DNA from: [Limnothrix rosea] IAM M-220
Lineage (GTDB): Bacteria > Cyanobacteriota > Cyanobacteriia > Cyanobacteriales > MRBY01
NCBI RefSeq assembly: GCF_001904615.1
Contig: NZ_MRBY01000014.1
Location: forward strand, 1-64,000
Length of the DNA stretch: 64,000 nucleotides
Direction of reading: 5' to 3'
Part shown: positions 28,757-37,471 of the stretch, one piece after another
Layout: every line of letters begins with the position of its first letter
Numbering within the stretch: the first letter of the stretch is position 1
The notes under the pieces: model-generated
Told to the model about the DNA's origin: nothing
Seen by the model: the letters and a program-made list of their open reading frames with translations, nothing else
Database searches by the model: none
Translations under genes and position numbers: made by a program

Positions 28757-31228
28757 TTGTCCAATTCCCATTCCGCCCATCAGAATCAATCCACTTGGTT
28801 TGAAATTTTATTTCTCGTTTTGCTGTGGCTCGGCATCAATCTCGGCGATCGCCTGTGGCTCAATCTTGATCAAAGTATGCCGGGGTGGGACGAAGCGAAT
28901 CATTTAACAGGCAGCCTGAACTATATGGCGGCAATTTTTCAATTTTCAGGATGGCGAGATTTTTGGCAAGTCTCCAATAAATTTCCGCCCCTCACCTATC
29001 TTTTAGCCGTACCGTTTCAATTGATTTTCGGCAAAGGCAGTGATAATGCCCTGATGGTGAACTGGATTTTTAGTGCCATCACCCTCTGGGCGACCTATAG
29101 TATCGGCAAACGTTTATTTAATCCCATTGTCGGGCGGTGGGCAGCGGCGATCGCCCTATTAATGCCCCGCTTTGTTTACTATCGCCTCCATTTCATTACC
29201 GACATTGCCCTGACGAGCGTCACCGTTTTAAGCTTTGCCTGCCTCACCCATTGGTATTTTTCAGAAAAGCGTAGCTCCCAATGGCTCTGGATTTTAGCCT
29301 TTGGCTGTTGTCTAGGCATTGCCCTCATGACCAAACAAACCTGTATGTTCTTCCTATTTGTGCCCTTACTGTGGTCAGCGGGAACCAGTATTTGGCGACG
29401 GCAATGGGAACGAATTTTACAACTTTTTTGTAGTGCCTTCGTTTCAGCTTTATTTTGGGGCGGTTGGTACAGCACGAATTTTATTTATCTGTTTAGTACC
29501 TATGAGCGGGCGAATGTCACCGCTGCGGCCAATGAAGGTGATCCGGCATTAAACACGATTCAAGCGTGGATTTACTATTGGCAAGATTTACCGAGGGCGG
29601 TGTCGTGGCTATGGCTCATTGTGCCGATTGTCGGGTTATGTCTCCATTTTGGGAAACGCTTCCCCCGCCGCACAGAAACCTACGTTTTACCGGAAAAAGA
29701 AAGTCTCACATGGCTTGGGGTCTATTTTGTCGGGTCTTATCTAATGTTTTCAGCGCTGTACAACAAAGATCCACGCTACATCATGCCCTATCTGCCCATT
29801 GTGGGAATTTTTCTTGGCTATGGTTTAACGCAATGGCGGGGACGCTGGCTCTTTGTACGCTGGCTAACATTTGTCTGTGTGGTGGTTTTAGCGGTCGGGC
29901 GACTGTTTCCGTTACCGATTTTAAGTACTATCTTGCCGCCCAAATATGCGGCCGACACCAATAATTATCCCCAGCCTGAAGTGATCGACAATGTGGTTCG
30001 CACCCACCCCTATACCCGTAGCAATATTGGCGTTATTCCCAGTTTATTTTGGCTAAATCATAACAATATCAACTATTTTGGGGCGCTGCGGAAATTTCAA
30101 GTTTATGGTCGGGAACTGGGCGATCGCCCAGAAATGGTCGCCCAAGATGCCATCGGTTTTGATTTACTGCTCACAAAAACCGGTAATAACGCTAACGCAA
30201 AACAACCGCAACTAGAACTAGCTGAACAACTAAAAAACAATCCTGATTTTTATGTCCAAAATACTTGGCCACTGCCCGATAAGACAGAACTAACCCTTTA
30301 CCAGCGGCAACGCTCCCTCGTCACTGTTGCTCATTTTGATGGGGTCAAACAACCGCTGCAATTAGATTTAGTCGATGTCCCCGATGGGGCGATCGCCGGC
30401 CAGCCGATTCCCATCACCTACAACTGGTCTGGCAATTGGGATGATCTAAAAAATGGTTTAGTTCTACTGACCTGGAGTAATGGCCAGCGTTTTTGGATCC
30501 ACGACCATGCCATCGGGTTTGGGACACTCTACGACGGGCGTTTAGCAACGGCAGAACGGGATGATCGTTTTAAGGTGATCGAAAAAACCGCGATGCTTGC
30601 CCCGGCAGACTTTCCGGCGGGAACCTATAATCTACAGGCGATTTACCTCGACCCCAACACCGGACAAACAACTCCGATCATTCAGCCGACGACCTCCATC
30701 ACCATCCAAGCCGCTCCCCCTGAAACAACCCTCACACCCCTGCAACTTGTCGAGTTAGACTGGCTTAGCCAAGAACGGGCGATCGCCCCCCAGCTAGGCG
30801 TTGGCATTGACGGTTTAGACCCACTCTTTGCCCATATTGCCCGCCTCAATCAATACGACCCCGAACAAAATTACCTTAAACAACTGGAGCAGACCTTAGG
30901 TTTCCGTCTGAGCAAAGCCCAAACGAATTCTCCGCAAATTCGCGATTGGTATTACGCCAAAGTCCTTGCCCATGCCCTCCAAGAGGAACCCACCGAAACC
31001 CTCGCCACCCTTGAAGCATTGCGGGAACTAGAACCCGAAAATCCCTTTGTCCCTGCCTATATTGCCTTTGTAAATCTCTATAAATTTCAACCAAAAGCCG
31101 CCGAAACAGCTATCCAACAAGCCTTACAACTTGCGCCCGATGTCCCAGAATTTCAGGCGATCGCCGGAGTCTCTGCCCTCCTCCAAGGGAAACCCTTCCA
31201 AGCATGGTCACTCCTAACAAACTTGTAA
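28757..31228 (+). CDS. GT39-type membrane glycosyltransferase with C-terminal helical repeat domain
   Basis: The 823-residue product begins with a multispanning membrane region (about residues 15-400) of the ArnT/PMT type. The catalytic acidic motif MPGWDEANH lies in the first periplasmic loop, and YNKDPRYIMPYLP follows further on. Such enzymes transfer sugars from lipid-linked donors in the periplasm. A periplasmic beta-rich region follows, and the last ~120 residues look like TPR-type helices (ALQEEPTETLATLEALRELEPENPF). The only reasonable start is a TTG at 28757; the next Met is after the first membrane segment. Acceptor and donor are unknown. Confidence 0.8.
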   Translation: MSNSHSAHQNQSTWFEILFLVLLWLGINLGDRLWLNLDQSMPGWDEANHLTGSLNYMAAIFQFSGWRDFWQVSNKFPPLTYLLAVPFQLIFGKGSDNALMVNWIFSAITLWATYSIGKRLFNPIVGRWAAAIALLMPRFVYYRLHFITDIALTSVTVLSFACLTHWYFSEKRSSQWLWILAFGCCLGIALMTKQTCMFFLFVPLLWSAGTSIWRRQWERILQLFCSAFVSALFWGGWYSTNFIYLFSTYERANVTAAANEGDPALNTIQAWIYYWQDLPRAVSWLWLIVPIVGLCLHFGKRFPRRTETYVLPEKESLTWLGVYFVGSYLMFSALYNKDPRYIMPYLPIVGIFLGYGLTQWRGRWLFVRWLTFVCVVVLAVGRLFPLPILSTILPPKYAADTNNYPQPEVIDNVVRTHPYTRSNIGVIPSLFWLNHNNINYFGALRKFQVYGRELGDRPEMVAQDAIGFDLLLTKTGNNANAKQPQLELAEQLKNNPDFYVQNTWPLPDKTELTLYQRQRSLVTVAHFDGVKQPLQLDLVDVPDGAIAGQPIPITYNWSGNWDDLKNGLVLLTWSNGQRFWIHDHAIGFGTLYDGRLATAERDDRFKVIEKTAMLAPADFPAGTYNLQAIYLDPNTGQTTPIIQPTTSITIQAAPPETTLTPLQLVELDWLSQERAIAPQLGVGIDGLDPLFAHIARLNQYDPEQNYLKQLEQTLGFRLSKAQTNSPQIRDWYYAKVLAHALQEEPTETLATLEALRELEPENPFVPAYIAFVNLYKFQPKAAETAIQQALQLAPDVPEFQAIAGVSALLQGKPFQAWSLLTNL

Positions 31229-31311
31229 AATCTTTCCTCTTACCCCAGAAAGACATGGGTTTTCCACCATTGTGATACCGTGAATAAAACGCTGCTCTCA
31301 AGGAAAGATGA

Positions 31312-31899
31312 ATGGTGGTACAAGTGGGACAACTCGCGCCGGACTTTACAGCTACGGCGGTATTTGAAGAAGAATTTAAAACAATCAAACTCTCCGATTA
31401 TCGCGGTCAATACGTCGTTTTATTTTTCTACCCCCTCGACTTCACCTTTGTCTGTCCCACTGAAGTTGCAGCCTTCAGCGATCGCCACCAAGAATTTGCC
31501 GAACTTAACACCGAGATTTTAGGCGTATCCGTTGATAGCGAATTTGCCCACCTCGCCTGGATTCAAACCGACCGCAAAGAAGGAGGCGTTGGCGAGCTCA
31601 CTTTCCCCCTAATCTCCGACCTCAGCAAGACCATTAGCGAACAATATGGTGTCCTCGAAACCGAAGCAGGCATTGCCCTCAGAGGTTTATTTATTATTGA
31701 CGGTGAAGGCATCGTGCAGCACATCACCATCAACAACTTTTCCTTTGGGCGCAGTCTTGACGAAACCCTGCGTATCCTCAAAGCAGTGCAACATGTGCAA
31801 ACCCATCGTGACGAAGTTTGCCCCGTCGATTGGCAAGAAGGTGCCGCCACCATGGTGCCTGAACCCAAAGCCTCAAAGGCATATTTCTCAACCCTCTAA
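31312..31899 (+). CDS. 2-Cys peroxiredoxin
   Basis: The 195-residue typical 2-Cys (AhpC/Prx1-type) enzyme has the peroxidatic Cys at about residue 48 in [13 protein letters not shown] and the resolving Cys in EVCPVDW near residue 170. It reduces H2O2 and alkyl hydroperoxides, probably using thioredoxin, and protects photosynthetic metabolism. The C-terminal GG...YF region of sensitive peroxiredoxins is partly present (SKAYFSTL). The gene stands alone, 83 bp after the glycosyltransferase. Confidence 0.95.
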   Translation: MVVQVGQLAPDFTATAVFEEEFKTIKLSDYRGQYVVLFFYPLDFTFVCPTEVAAFSDRHQEFAELNTEILGVSVDSEFAHLAWIQTDRKEGGVGELTFPLISDLSKTISEQYGVLETEAGIALRGLFIIDGEGIVQHITINNFSFGRSLDETLRILKAVQHVQTHRDEVCPVDWQEGAATMVPEPKASKAYFSTL

Positions 31900-32101
31900 T
31901 TTCGGCAAGATCAAGACAGCACAGGCGGTTTATTCAGTAGGGCAAGAAGGATTTATCTGACTCAACTCAGCCCAGAGAGTATCAAACATCCATCCAGACA
32001 AGAAAAAATCCTAAGACTTTAAAGACCATAAACGGGAAAAGTCCACAAGATCATCTAAACTAATGCGCAAAGGTCTTTTCCTATAACAATTTCTTTGCTT
32101 A
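31900..32101. other. Intergenic region without recognised feature
   Basis: This stretch separates the peroxiredoxin and phosphatase genes. It is A/T-rich and probably holds the phosphatase promoter, but I could not fix one. No hairpin or small gene was convincing. Confidence 0.4.
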
Positions 32102-33409
32102 ATGTCTGACTCTTCCCCTAATGATGCCGTATTAAAGCTGAGTGAATCCCATCATGACTGGGAGGCGATCGCCAGCTGCGAATTATTTCAGGGAGTCCAG
32201 CCAACCTTACTAAAAGACCTAATTCAAAAATGTTCTATCCAAGTCTTTCCCGCCGGTTCTAGCATTACCGAACCCGGCCAAGAAAACCACACCCTCTACA
32301 TTTTGCTGTCAGGTCATCTCATGGTGTACCTCGCCGAACGGGAAGATGCGGTGTTAAATCCCGATATGGGTTTTCGGATTCCGGTTGGTGAATGCATTGG
32401 CGAAATGTCCATCATTGAGAATATGCCCGTTTCTGCCTATGTGGTCGCCGCCACAGAATGCCGTCTGCTAAGCATTCCAGAAAGCATCTTTTGGGACGAG
32501 CTCATGTCTTGGCCAGAGGTGGTCAAAAGTTTACTCACAGGCCTGTCTAGCCGGATGCGTCGCCTCGATAAAGTGGCCATTAAAACCCTCGAAGAACGCC
32601 TGAGATTTGAGCAGATTGAGCGGGATTTAAAAGCCGCAGCGCAAATTCAATCCAATATTTTGCCCCAAGAAAAACCCCTCTTAGCCCAATATCCCCAGAT
32701 TGATGTTGCCGCCAGTATCGAACCAGCCCGGGAAGTGGGCGGTGATTTTTTTGATACATTTCCCATCGATGAAAATACAGTGGGTTTGGCGATCGGGGAT
32801 GTGTCTGGTAAAGGGATTCCGGCCGCCCTATTTATGATTCGCGCCGTCACCATTTTGCGTGCCAGTATTGCGCGGTTAAATATTCAAGATGAAAACCTCG
32901 CTTCAATTTTTTCATCTATTAATCGTCAACTTTGTGAGAGTAATATCAATTGTCTATTTGTGACGATCTTTTTCGGTATTCTCGATGTCAAAACTGGTAA
33001 ATTAACCTACGTTCATGGTGGTCACAATCGTCCTTTCCTCAAACGGGTGAATGAAACTCCCCAGATGATTCCAATCCCTGACGGTATGCTTTTAGGTATT
33101 TTTGAGGAGGCGGAATATGAGCTAGCAGAATTGACTCTAAACAGCGGTGATTTGCTGGTGATGTATACCGACGGTGTGACGGAGGCGCGGGATCGCGATG
33201 GTCAGTTTTTTATGGAAGAGCGCGTCATTAATATTTTAGATGAACTACCCACAGCCATTGCCTCGACGGATATTGTTGGGATTTTAGGCAATCGCGTTAA
33301 GCATTTTACGCAGCAAATGCCCCAATCTGATGACATCACAATTATGACTCTGCGTTATCACGGCTCACCATCGACAGCGGCAACTAACGTTACACCAGAA
33401 ACTTTCTAA
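32102..33409 (+). CDS. Cyclic-nucleotide-binding SpoIIE-type Ser/Thr phosphatase
   Basis: The 435-residue product has an N-terminal cNMP-binding domain (about 20-150, with the binding cassette GECIGEMSIIENMPVSAYVVA), a linker helix (ERLRFEQIERDLKAAAQIQSNILP), and a C-terminal PP2C/SpoIIE phosphatase domain. Metal-binding motifs are EVGGDFFDTFPI, IGDVSGKGIPAALFM, YTDGVTEARDRDG and QSDDITIMTLRY. It probably dephosphorylates an anti-sigma-factor antagonist in response to cAMP or cGMP; the partner is not nearby. Confidence 0.9.
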   Translation: MSDSSPNDAVLKLSESHHDWEAIASCELFQGVQPTLLKDLIQKCSIQVFPAGSSITEPGQENHTLYILLSGHLMVYLAEREDAVLNPDMGFRIPVGECIGEMSIIENMPVSAYVVAATECRLLSIPESIFWDELMSWPEVVKSLLTGLSSRMRRLDKVAIKTLEERLRFEQIERDLKAAAQIQSNILPQEKPLLAQYPQIDVAASIEPAREVGGDFFDTFPIDENTVGLAIGDVSGKGIPAALFMIRAVTILRASIARLNIQDENLASIFSSINRQLCESNINCLFVTIFFGILDVKTGKLTYVHGGHNRPFLKRVNETPQMIPIPDGMLLGIFEEAEYELAELTLNSGDLLVMYTDGVTEARDRDGQFFMEERVINILDELPTAIASTDIVGILGNRVKHFTQQMPQSDDITIMTLRYHGSPSTAATNVTPETF

Positions 33410-33454
33410 TTTGTGGCACATCGATTTGTGGCATGTCGATTTGTGGCACATTTC
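33410..33454. repeat. Three tandem 15-bp repeats
   Basis: TTTGTGGCACATCGA, TTTGTGGCATGTCGA and TTTGTGGCACATTTC follow one another directly after the phosphatase stop codon. The rest of the 327-bp gap to 33736 shows an A/T-rich stretch, one HIP1 site and no gene that I can support. Confidence 0.8.
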
Positions 33455-33736
33455 ATATTATTAGTTTTTTTTTAAATGGAAAAAGCTTTTAATTGATATA
33501 TAGATCGATTTCTATGGTGAGGAAGTCCCTAGCCTGAGAAAGGCGATCGCCAATGTAACAGACTATTATTTAACAGATTATCAATATCATTTCTAGCAAC
33601 AAGACCCATAATAAATGCGGCGATGAATAACTTATTTTAGGTCACAGAAATAAGCGTTACTTTCATTTAGGGAAAATCAGCTCTAGCTTGTGAAGATTTT
33701 GCAGGAAAAATATTAGAGTATGGGTGGCGTTAAACA

Positions 33737-34360
33737 GTGAAAAACGCATTTTTAAGATTACAAACTAGTAAACAACTTGCACTTGTTTCGCGGGCATTGC
33801 TCTTTCTGATCAGTGGGGTCATCGTTATTGCAGTTTCTTCTGGTGTGAGGATTGCCACCTACCCACAAGATAATTACCAGGGAACCTATGATTGCGCCAT
33901 CGTGCTCGGTGCTGCGGTTGATGTGTCAGTACCCACGCCCGTTTTTGAAGCTCGCATTCAGCATGGTGTGGATCTGTATCACCGGAAAATTGTCCGTAAT
34001 CTCATTTTTACCGGAGGACTAGGGGATGGCGATCGCCTTTCCGAAGGTGAAGTAGGAGCAGTCTATGCAGAGCAACAACAAATTCCTCGTCATCATATCT
34101 TCTTTGAAGAACAGTCAAAAACGACCCCACAAAATTTGATTGAAGCGCAAAAGATGATGGTCGAAAATAATCTAAATTCGGCAATTATTGTCTCCGATCA
34201 TTTTCATTTACAGCGCAGTTTTATGGTTGCCTATTCGTTAGGAATGGAGGCAGGCACTTCAGCAACACACTATTCGAGATATCGTTCGTGGAAAACAAAA
34301 TTCCCCTTCCTTTTACGCGAGGTTTATTTCTCAATTAAATTCAAATTTCTTCATGGATAA
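33737..34360 (+). CDS. DUF218/YdcF-SanA family membrane-anchored protein
   Basis: The 207-residue product has one N-terminal membrane segment (ALLFLISGVIVIAVSS) and a DUF218 domain with YDCAIVLGAAV, RIQHGVDLYHRKIVRNLIFTGG, EGEVGAVYAEQQQIPRHHIFFEEQSKTTPQN and IIVSDHFHLQRS. SanA-type members influence envelope permeability and vancomycin exclusion in enterobacteria. The biochemical role is not settled. GTG at 33737 is the start that gives a full membrane segment. The gene converges on the aldo/keto reductase with 33 bp between. Confidence 0.85.
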   Translation: MKNAFLRLQTSKQLALVSRALLFLISGVIVIAVSSGVRIATYPQDNYQGTYDCAIVLGAAVDVSVPTPVFEARIQHGVDLYHRKIVRNLIFTGGLGDGDRLSEGEVGAVYAEQQQIPRHHIFFEEQSKTTPQNLIEAQKMMVENNLNSAIIVSDHFHLQRSFMVAYSLGMEAGTSATHYSRYRSWKTKFPFLLREVYFSIKFKFLHG

Positions 34361-34393
34361 ACTTTTTTAGGAGCCATGCAATTCCCCCAAATC

Positions 34394-35575
34394 CTAACTT
34401 TGAGAGAGACGCTTTACTTCTGATGCCCCTAACAATTCATCTGCTTCTTTGAGCGCTTGGGGAATTTTGTCGCGGTGGGGACTGAGACGAATGGCGTTGG
34501 TAATATCATGCTCCGCCAATCTATCGGCTTTATATCCCGGAAACCAGTGACTACCATTGCCCATGAGGTTATAACGTGCTTGCCCATACTCAATCATGTC
34601 GTAGGCGATCGCCAGATTTCTTAGCCAAAGAATAGTCGGAATATTGATATGACCCGGCGTGTGTTCATAACGCGGTAAGCCGACTTTCCACGTCTTTACC
34701 CAGTCTTCCCCAAGGGTGGCGATCGCCCGATTTTCTAAACGCGCCAAAATATCCGGCAAAATTTCATCCGCTTTATCGAGCAAGGGCAAAACCTTGAGGT
34801 GCTCATCAAAATCGCTCGGACGTGCCGCCCCCAAACTCAAAGTATGTACCTGCGGGTGGGATAAACAAAATAAATCATTAAACACCATGGGATGTAGAGG
34901 CTCACAGAGATCCCTTAATATCTGTGGCGGATCATAGAGATGCCCCCCCTTATCCGACGGACTAATAATAAACACGCCCATATCGTGACGCGTCGCCGCC
35001 TGAACAGCCTCCCAATTATCCTGATTAATCCAATACCAATGGAGATTGACATAATCAAGCTCCCCCGTTTCAATGGTTTTGACAATCATGTCCGTCGCGC
35101 CATGGGTCGAGAAACCCACATGACGAATGCGTCCTTCCCGTTGAAAGTCCCGCACAACTTCTAAACAACCACCCTTACGAAACGTATAGTCATATTGCTC
35201 TTGGGTATTAATGCCGTGAATACCAAAAAGATCAATGTAATCGAGCTGTAAATAATTTAGAGATTTTTCTATTTGCGCCCGAAACTCCTCAGGATTAGCC
35301 TTTGGAGCACCTTTTGTTTGGATAATCATCTCCTCGCGGGGAAATTGGGACAAGACCCACCCCAACTGCATTTCTGAGGTGCCATAGCCCCTCGCCGTTT
35401 CGATGTGGTTAATGCCAAGTTCCAGCGATCGCCGAATCACCGCCACAAGATTTTTTTGATTTTCGTCAGGAATATTGGCGGGAGGCTGATCCTGCCACTT
35501 AAATTGATATCGCATACCGCCACAAGAAAAGACGGGCATTGGCAGTTCAGTTCGACCAAAACGACGGTATCGCAT
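34394..35575 (-). CDS. Aldo/keto reductase family oxidoreductase
   Basis: The 393-residue TIM-barrel product has the AKR start MRYRRFGRTELPMPVFSCGG. The active-site Tyr region is INHIETARGYGTSEMQLG, the Lys IIQTKGAPK and the His LFGIHGIN; NADPH-site residues are in LSLGAARPSDFDEHL. It is longer than plain AKRs by an extra C-terminal helical part. It reduces carbonyls with NADPH; the substrate is unknown. The gene has its own upstream gap of about 240 bp, where I could not place a promoter. Confidence 0.9.
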   Translation of the reverse strand: MRYRRFGRTELPMPVFSCGGMRYQFKWQDQPPANIPDENQKNLVAVIRRSLELGINHIETARGYGTSEMQLGWVLSQFPREEMIIQTKGAPKANPEEFRAQIEKSLNYLQLDYIDLFGIHGINTQEQYDYTFRKGGCLEVVRDFQREGRIRHVGFSTHGATDMIVKTIETGELDYVNLHWYWINQDNWEAVQAATRHDMGVFIISPSDKGGHLYDPPQILRDLCEPLHPMVFNDLFCLSHPQVHTLSLGAARPSDFDEHLKVLPLLDKADEILPDILARLENRAIATLGEDWVKTWKVGLPRYEHTPGHINIPTILWLRNLAIAYDMIEYGQARYNLMGNGSHWFPGYKADRLAEHDITNAIRLSPHRDKIPQALKEADELLGASEVKRLSQS

Positions 35576-35823
35576 AAAGCTCTAAATAATTTAATCAACT
35601 CCTGTAAAGTGATTTTAAACAAAATCTAATAGATAAGGCATCAGCCTGTTTGCCCCTAAGGCTTTGACTAAAAATTTATTTTTCATCTGAGATTTTAGAG
35701 ACAAGGGGATTTTGGCAATATTTGCATTGCTCTCACCAAAACTGGTGGACTAGGGTAATCTTCCCGTCACCATGTCACCATGACAGGCTATGTGATTGAA
35801 ATTACGCCAAACACAGAATTTCG

Positions 35824-37254
35824 CTAGACAAAATCTGCCCGCGATCGCCGAACCAATAAACCCGCCCTCACCAAACTATCTAACTGCTGACGACTTAAAC
35901 CACTGGCCGATTCCGCCTGCTCCACAGTCAGAGAATGTTGGCTATCAAGATTCGAACATTGCAACAACTGCTGCAACACCTCATTTTGCACATAGCCATC
36001 AAGATAATCATTGTAATAACCCTGAGTCCCCCGATAACACCAAGCCGGAACAGCCAACCGATCCGCAGCATGCCAAGGAGGAGCAGCCCTTTCCGGCAAA
36101 GGCTTGAGGCAGCGCGTTTGAGTGAGCACTGTGTCATGGTCTTCCACCATTTGCTGCTGATTGTAATGCTCGCGGATATACTGACGACCAATGTCAGGAT
36201 CAGGAGGATCTTGTAACAATCTCTCTAGGGCATCCACCGCCGCATCGGCATCTCCCGGATCAACCTTGGCAACAATCGACTCCGGCAAGCTAGAGCGGTA
36301 GGCCGCCACCCTCGTCAAAATTGGCGGCGTTCCACAGGCTAAAGATTCCATATGGACATTACCAAACGTCTCAGGGAATGTGCCCAAACAGAAAGTCACC
36401 CGTCCCAAACTAAAGTAGGCCGGTAAATCCTTACTTTCTAACCAAGGATGAAAAATTAACAAGTCATCAATGCCGCGCTCTTGGGCATAGGGCAAAATCA
36501 GATCATAGGTGTCCGAATCATTTTCCGACGCACCATCATGCCACTTAGGAATCAACAACCGCAGGCGATCGCCCTGCTTACCATGACGTTGTCGATATAA
36601 AGCCAAAACATCCAAAACATTGTAAATGCCCTTACGGGGGTCAGGCCGATGGGGATAGAGCAAAGGAATCACATCATCCGGAATGCCAAATCGACGAGCA
36701 AGGGGCTGCGGATCAACAGGCTGCAACAGATCCAAATCAAAGCCATTGGGAATGACCGTCATACGTTCCGTGATCTGGGGGCAGAAAATAGACATCGTAT
36801 CCACCGCACAGTCACGCATGTAGTTAGAATTTAGCAACAGATGATCACGACGGAAATTTAAGCCATTCCCCAACGTATCAGAGTAAATAAAGTTGCGAAA
36901 CGAAATCACTGTGGGGATCTTTTCGTACAAAAAGTGAAACGGCAACACCGCATCAAGTATGTAGAGCACATCAGCAGTAGCCAAAATCTCTTGGGTATCG
37001 AGAATGAGATGGGTCAGATTGTAGGGAGTAGTATTACAAATTTCGGGGAAGTGCTGTACGGGCAAAATGGGGAGAACTTCGACACCTTCCGCCAAGGTAA
37101 AAGGCTCATGGCAATTAGCACGGGCAGAACTGAGAATGCGGACGCGATGGCCTAATTGCCCTAAATATCGCACCACCTTTCCCAAGCTCTGTTGCGCTCC
37201 ACCAGTGGTGTGCTTTGGGAAGAAGGGAATTCCAGAGAAAAAAACGATTTCCAC
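35824..37254 (-). CDS. GT4-family glycosyltransferase
   Basis: The 476-residue GT-B enzyme has the N-terminal acceptor domain (GIPFFPKHTTGGAQQSLGKVVRYLGQLGHRVRIL) and the GT4 donor-site motif HMESLACGTPPILTRVAAYRSSLPES around residue 320. It probably transfers a sugar from a nucleotide donor in cell-surface polysaccharide or glycolipid synthesis. The last ~60 residues after the GT-B fold (LTVEQAESASGLSRQQLDSLVRAGLLV) look like a small winged-helix-type module, unusual for this family. Confidence 0.88.
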   Translation of the reverse strand: MEIVFFSGIPFFPKHTTGGAQQSLGKVVRYLGQLGHRVRILSSARANCHEPFTLAEGVEVLPILPVQHFPEICNTTPYNLTHLILDTQEILATADVLYILDAVLPFHFLYEKIPTVISFRNFIYSDTLGNGLNFRRDHLLLNSNYMRDCAVDTMSIFCPQITERMTVIPNGFDLDLLQPVDPQPLARRFGIPDDVIPLLYPHRPDPRKGIYNVLDVLALYRQRHGKQGDRLRLLIPKWHDGASENDSDTYDLILPYAQERGIDDLLIFHPWLESKDLPAYFSLGRVTFCLGTFPETFGNVHMESLACGTPPILTRVAAYRSSLPESIVAKVDPGDADAAVDALERLLQDPPDPDIGRQYIREHYNQQQMVEDHDTVLTQTRCLKPLPERAAPPWHAADRLAVPAWCYRGTQGYYNDYLDGYVQNEVLQQLLQCSNLDSQHSLTVEQAESASGLSRQQLDSLVRAGLLVRRSRADFV

Positions 37255-37471
37255 AGCGACTCGATACTAAATTTTTCTTGAATCATGTCATCGTAACGTA
37301 ATATCCGAGCCTCGCCGGCTCCACTCAACATATTTCTCTTTTTTTGATCGGTAGTCATGATACTTAATAAATTTAAAAGCAGGTATCGCGACCACAATAG
37401 TGATGCCATTAAGGGATAGATTGACCAATGGCGCGGAAAACTTGCCAGAAATCGGCCTTGGTTCTGGAGGC
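37255..37471 (-). other. Gap with a possible out-of-frame C-terminal extension
   Basis: No separate gene is convincing here. In another minus-strand frame, a stretch continuing past the nucleotidase stop reads TEPPEPRPISGKF, then a hydrophobic segment (LNGITIVVAIPAF) and a basic tail (KYHDYRSKKEK). It looks like a membrane anchor cut off by a frameshift, or is coincidence. Confidence 0.3.

Noticed and set aside
35940-35960. GATTCGAAC, resembling a tRNA T-loop
   Set aside because: It lies inside the glycosyltransferase gene and no cloverleaf can be built around it.
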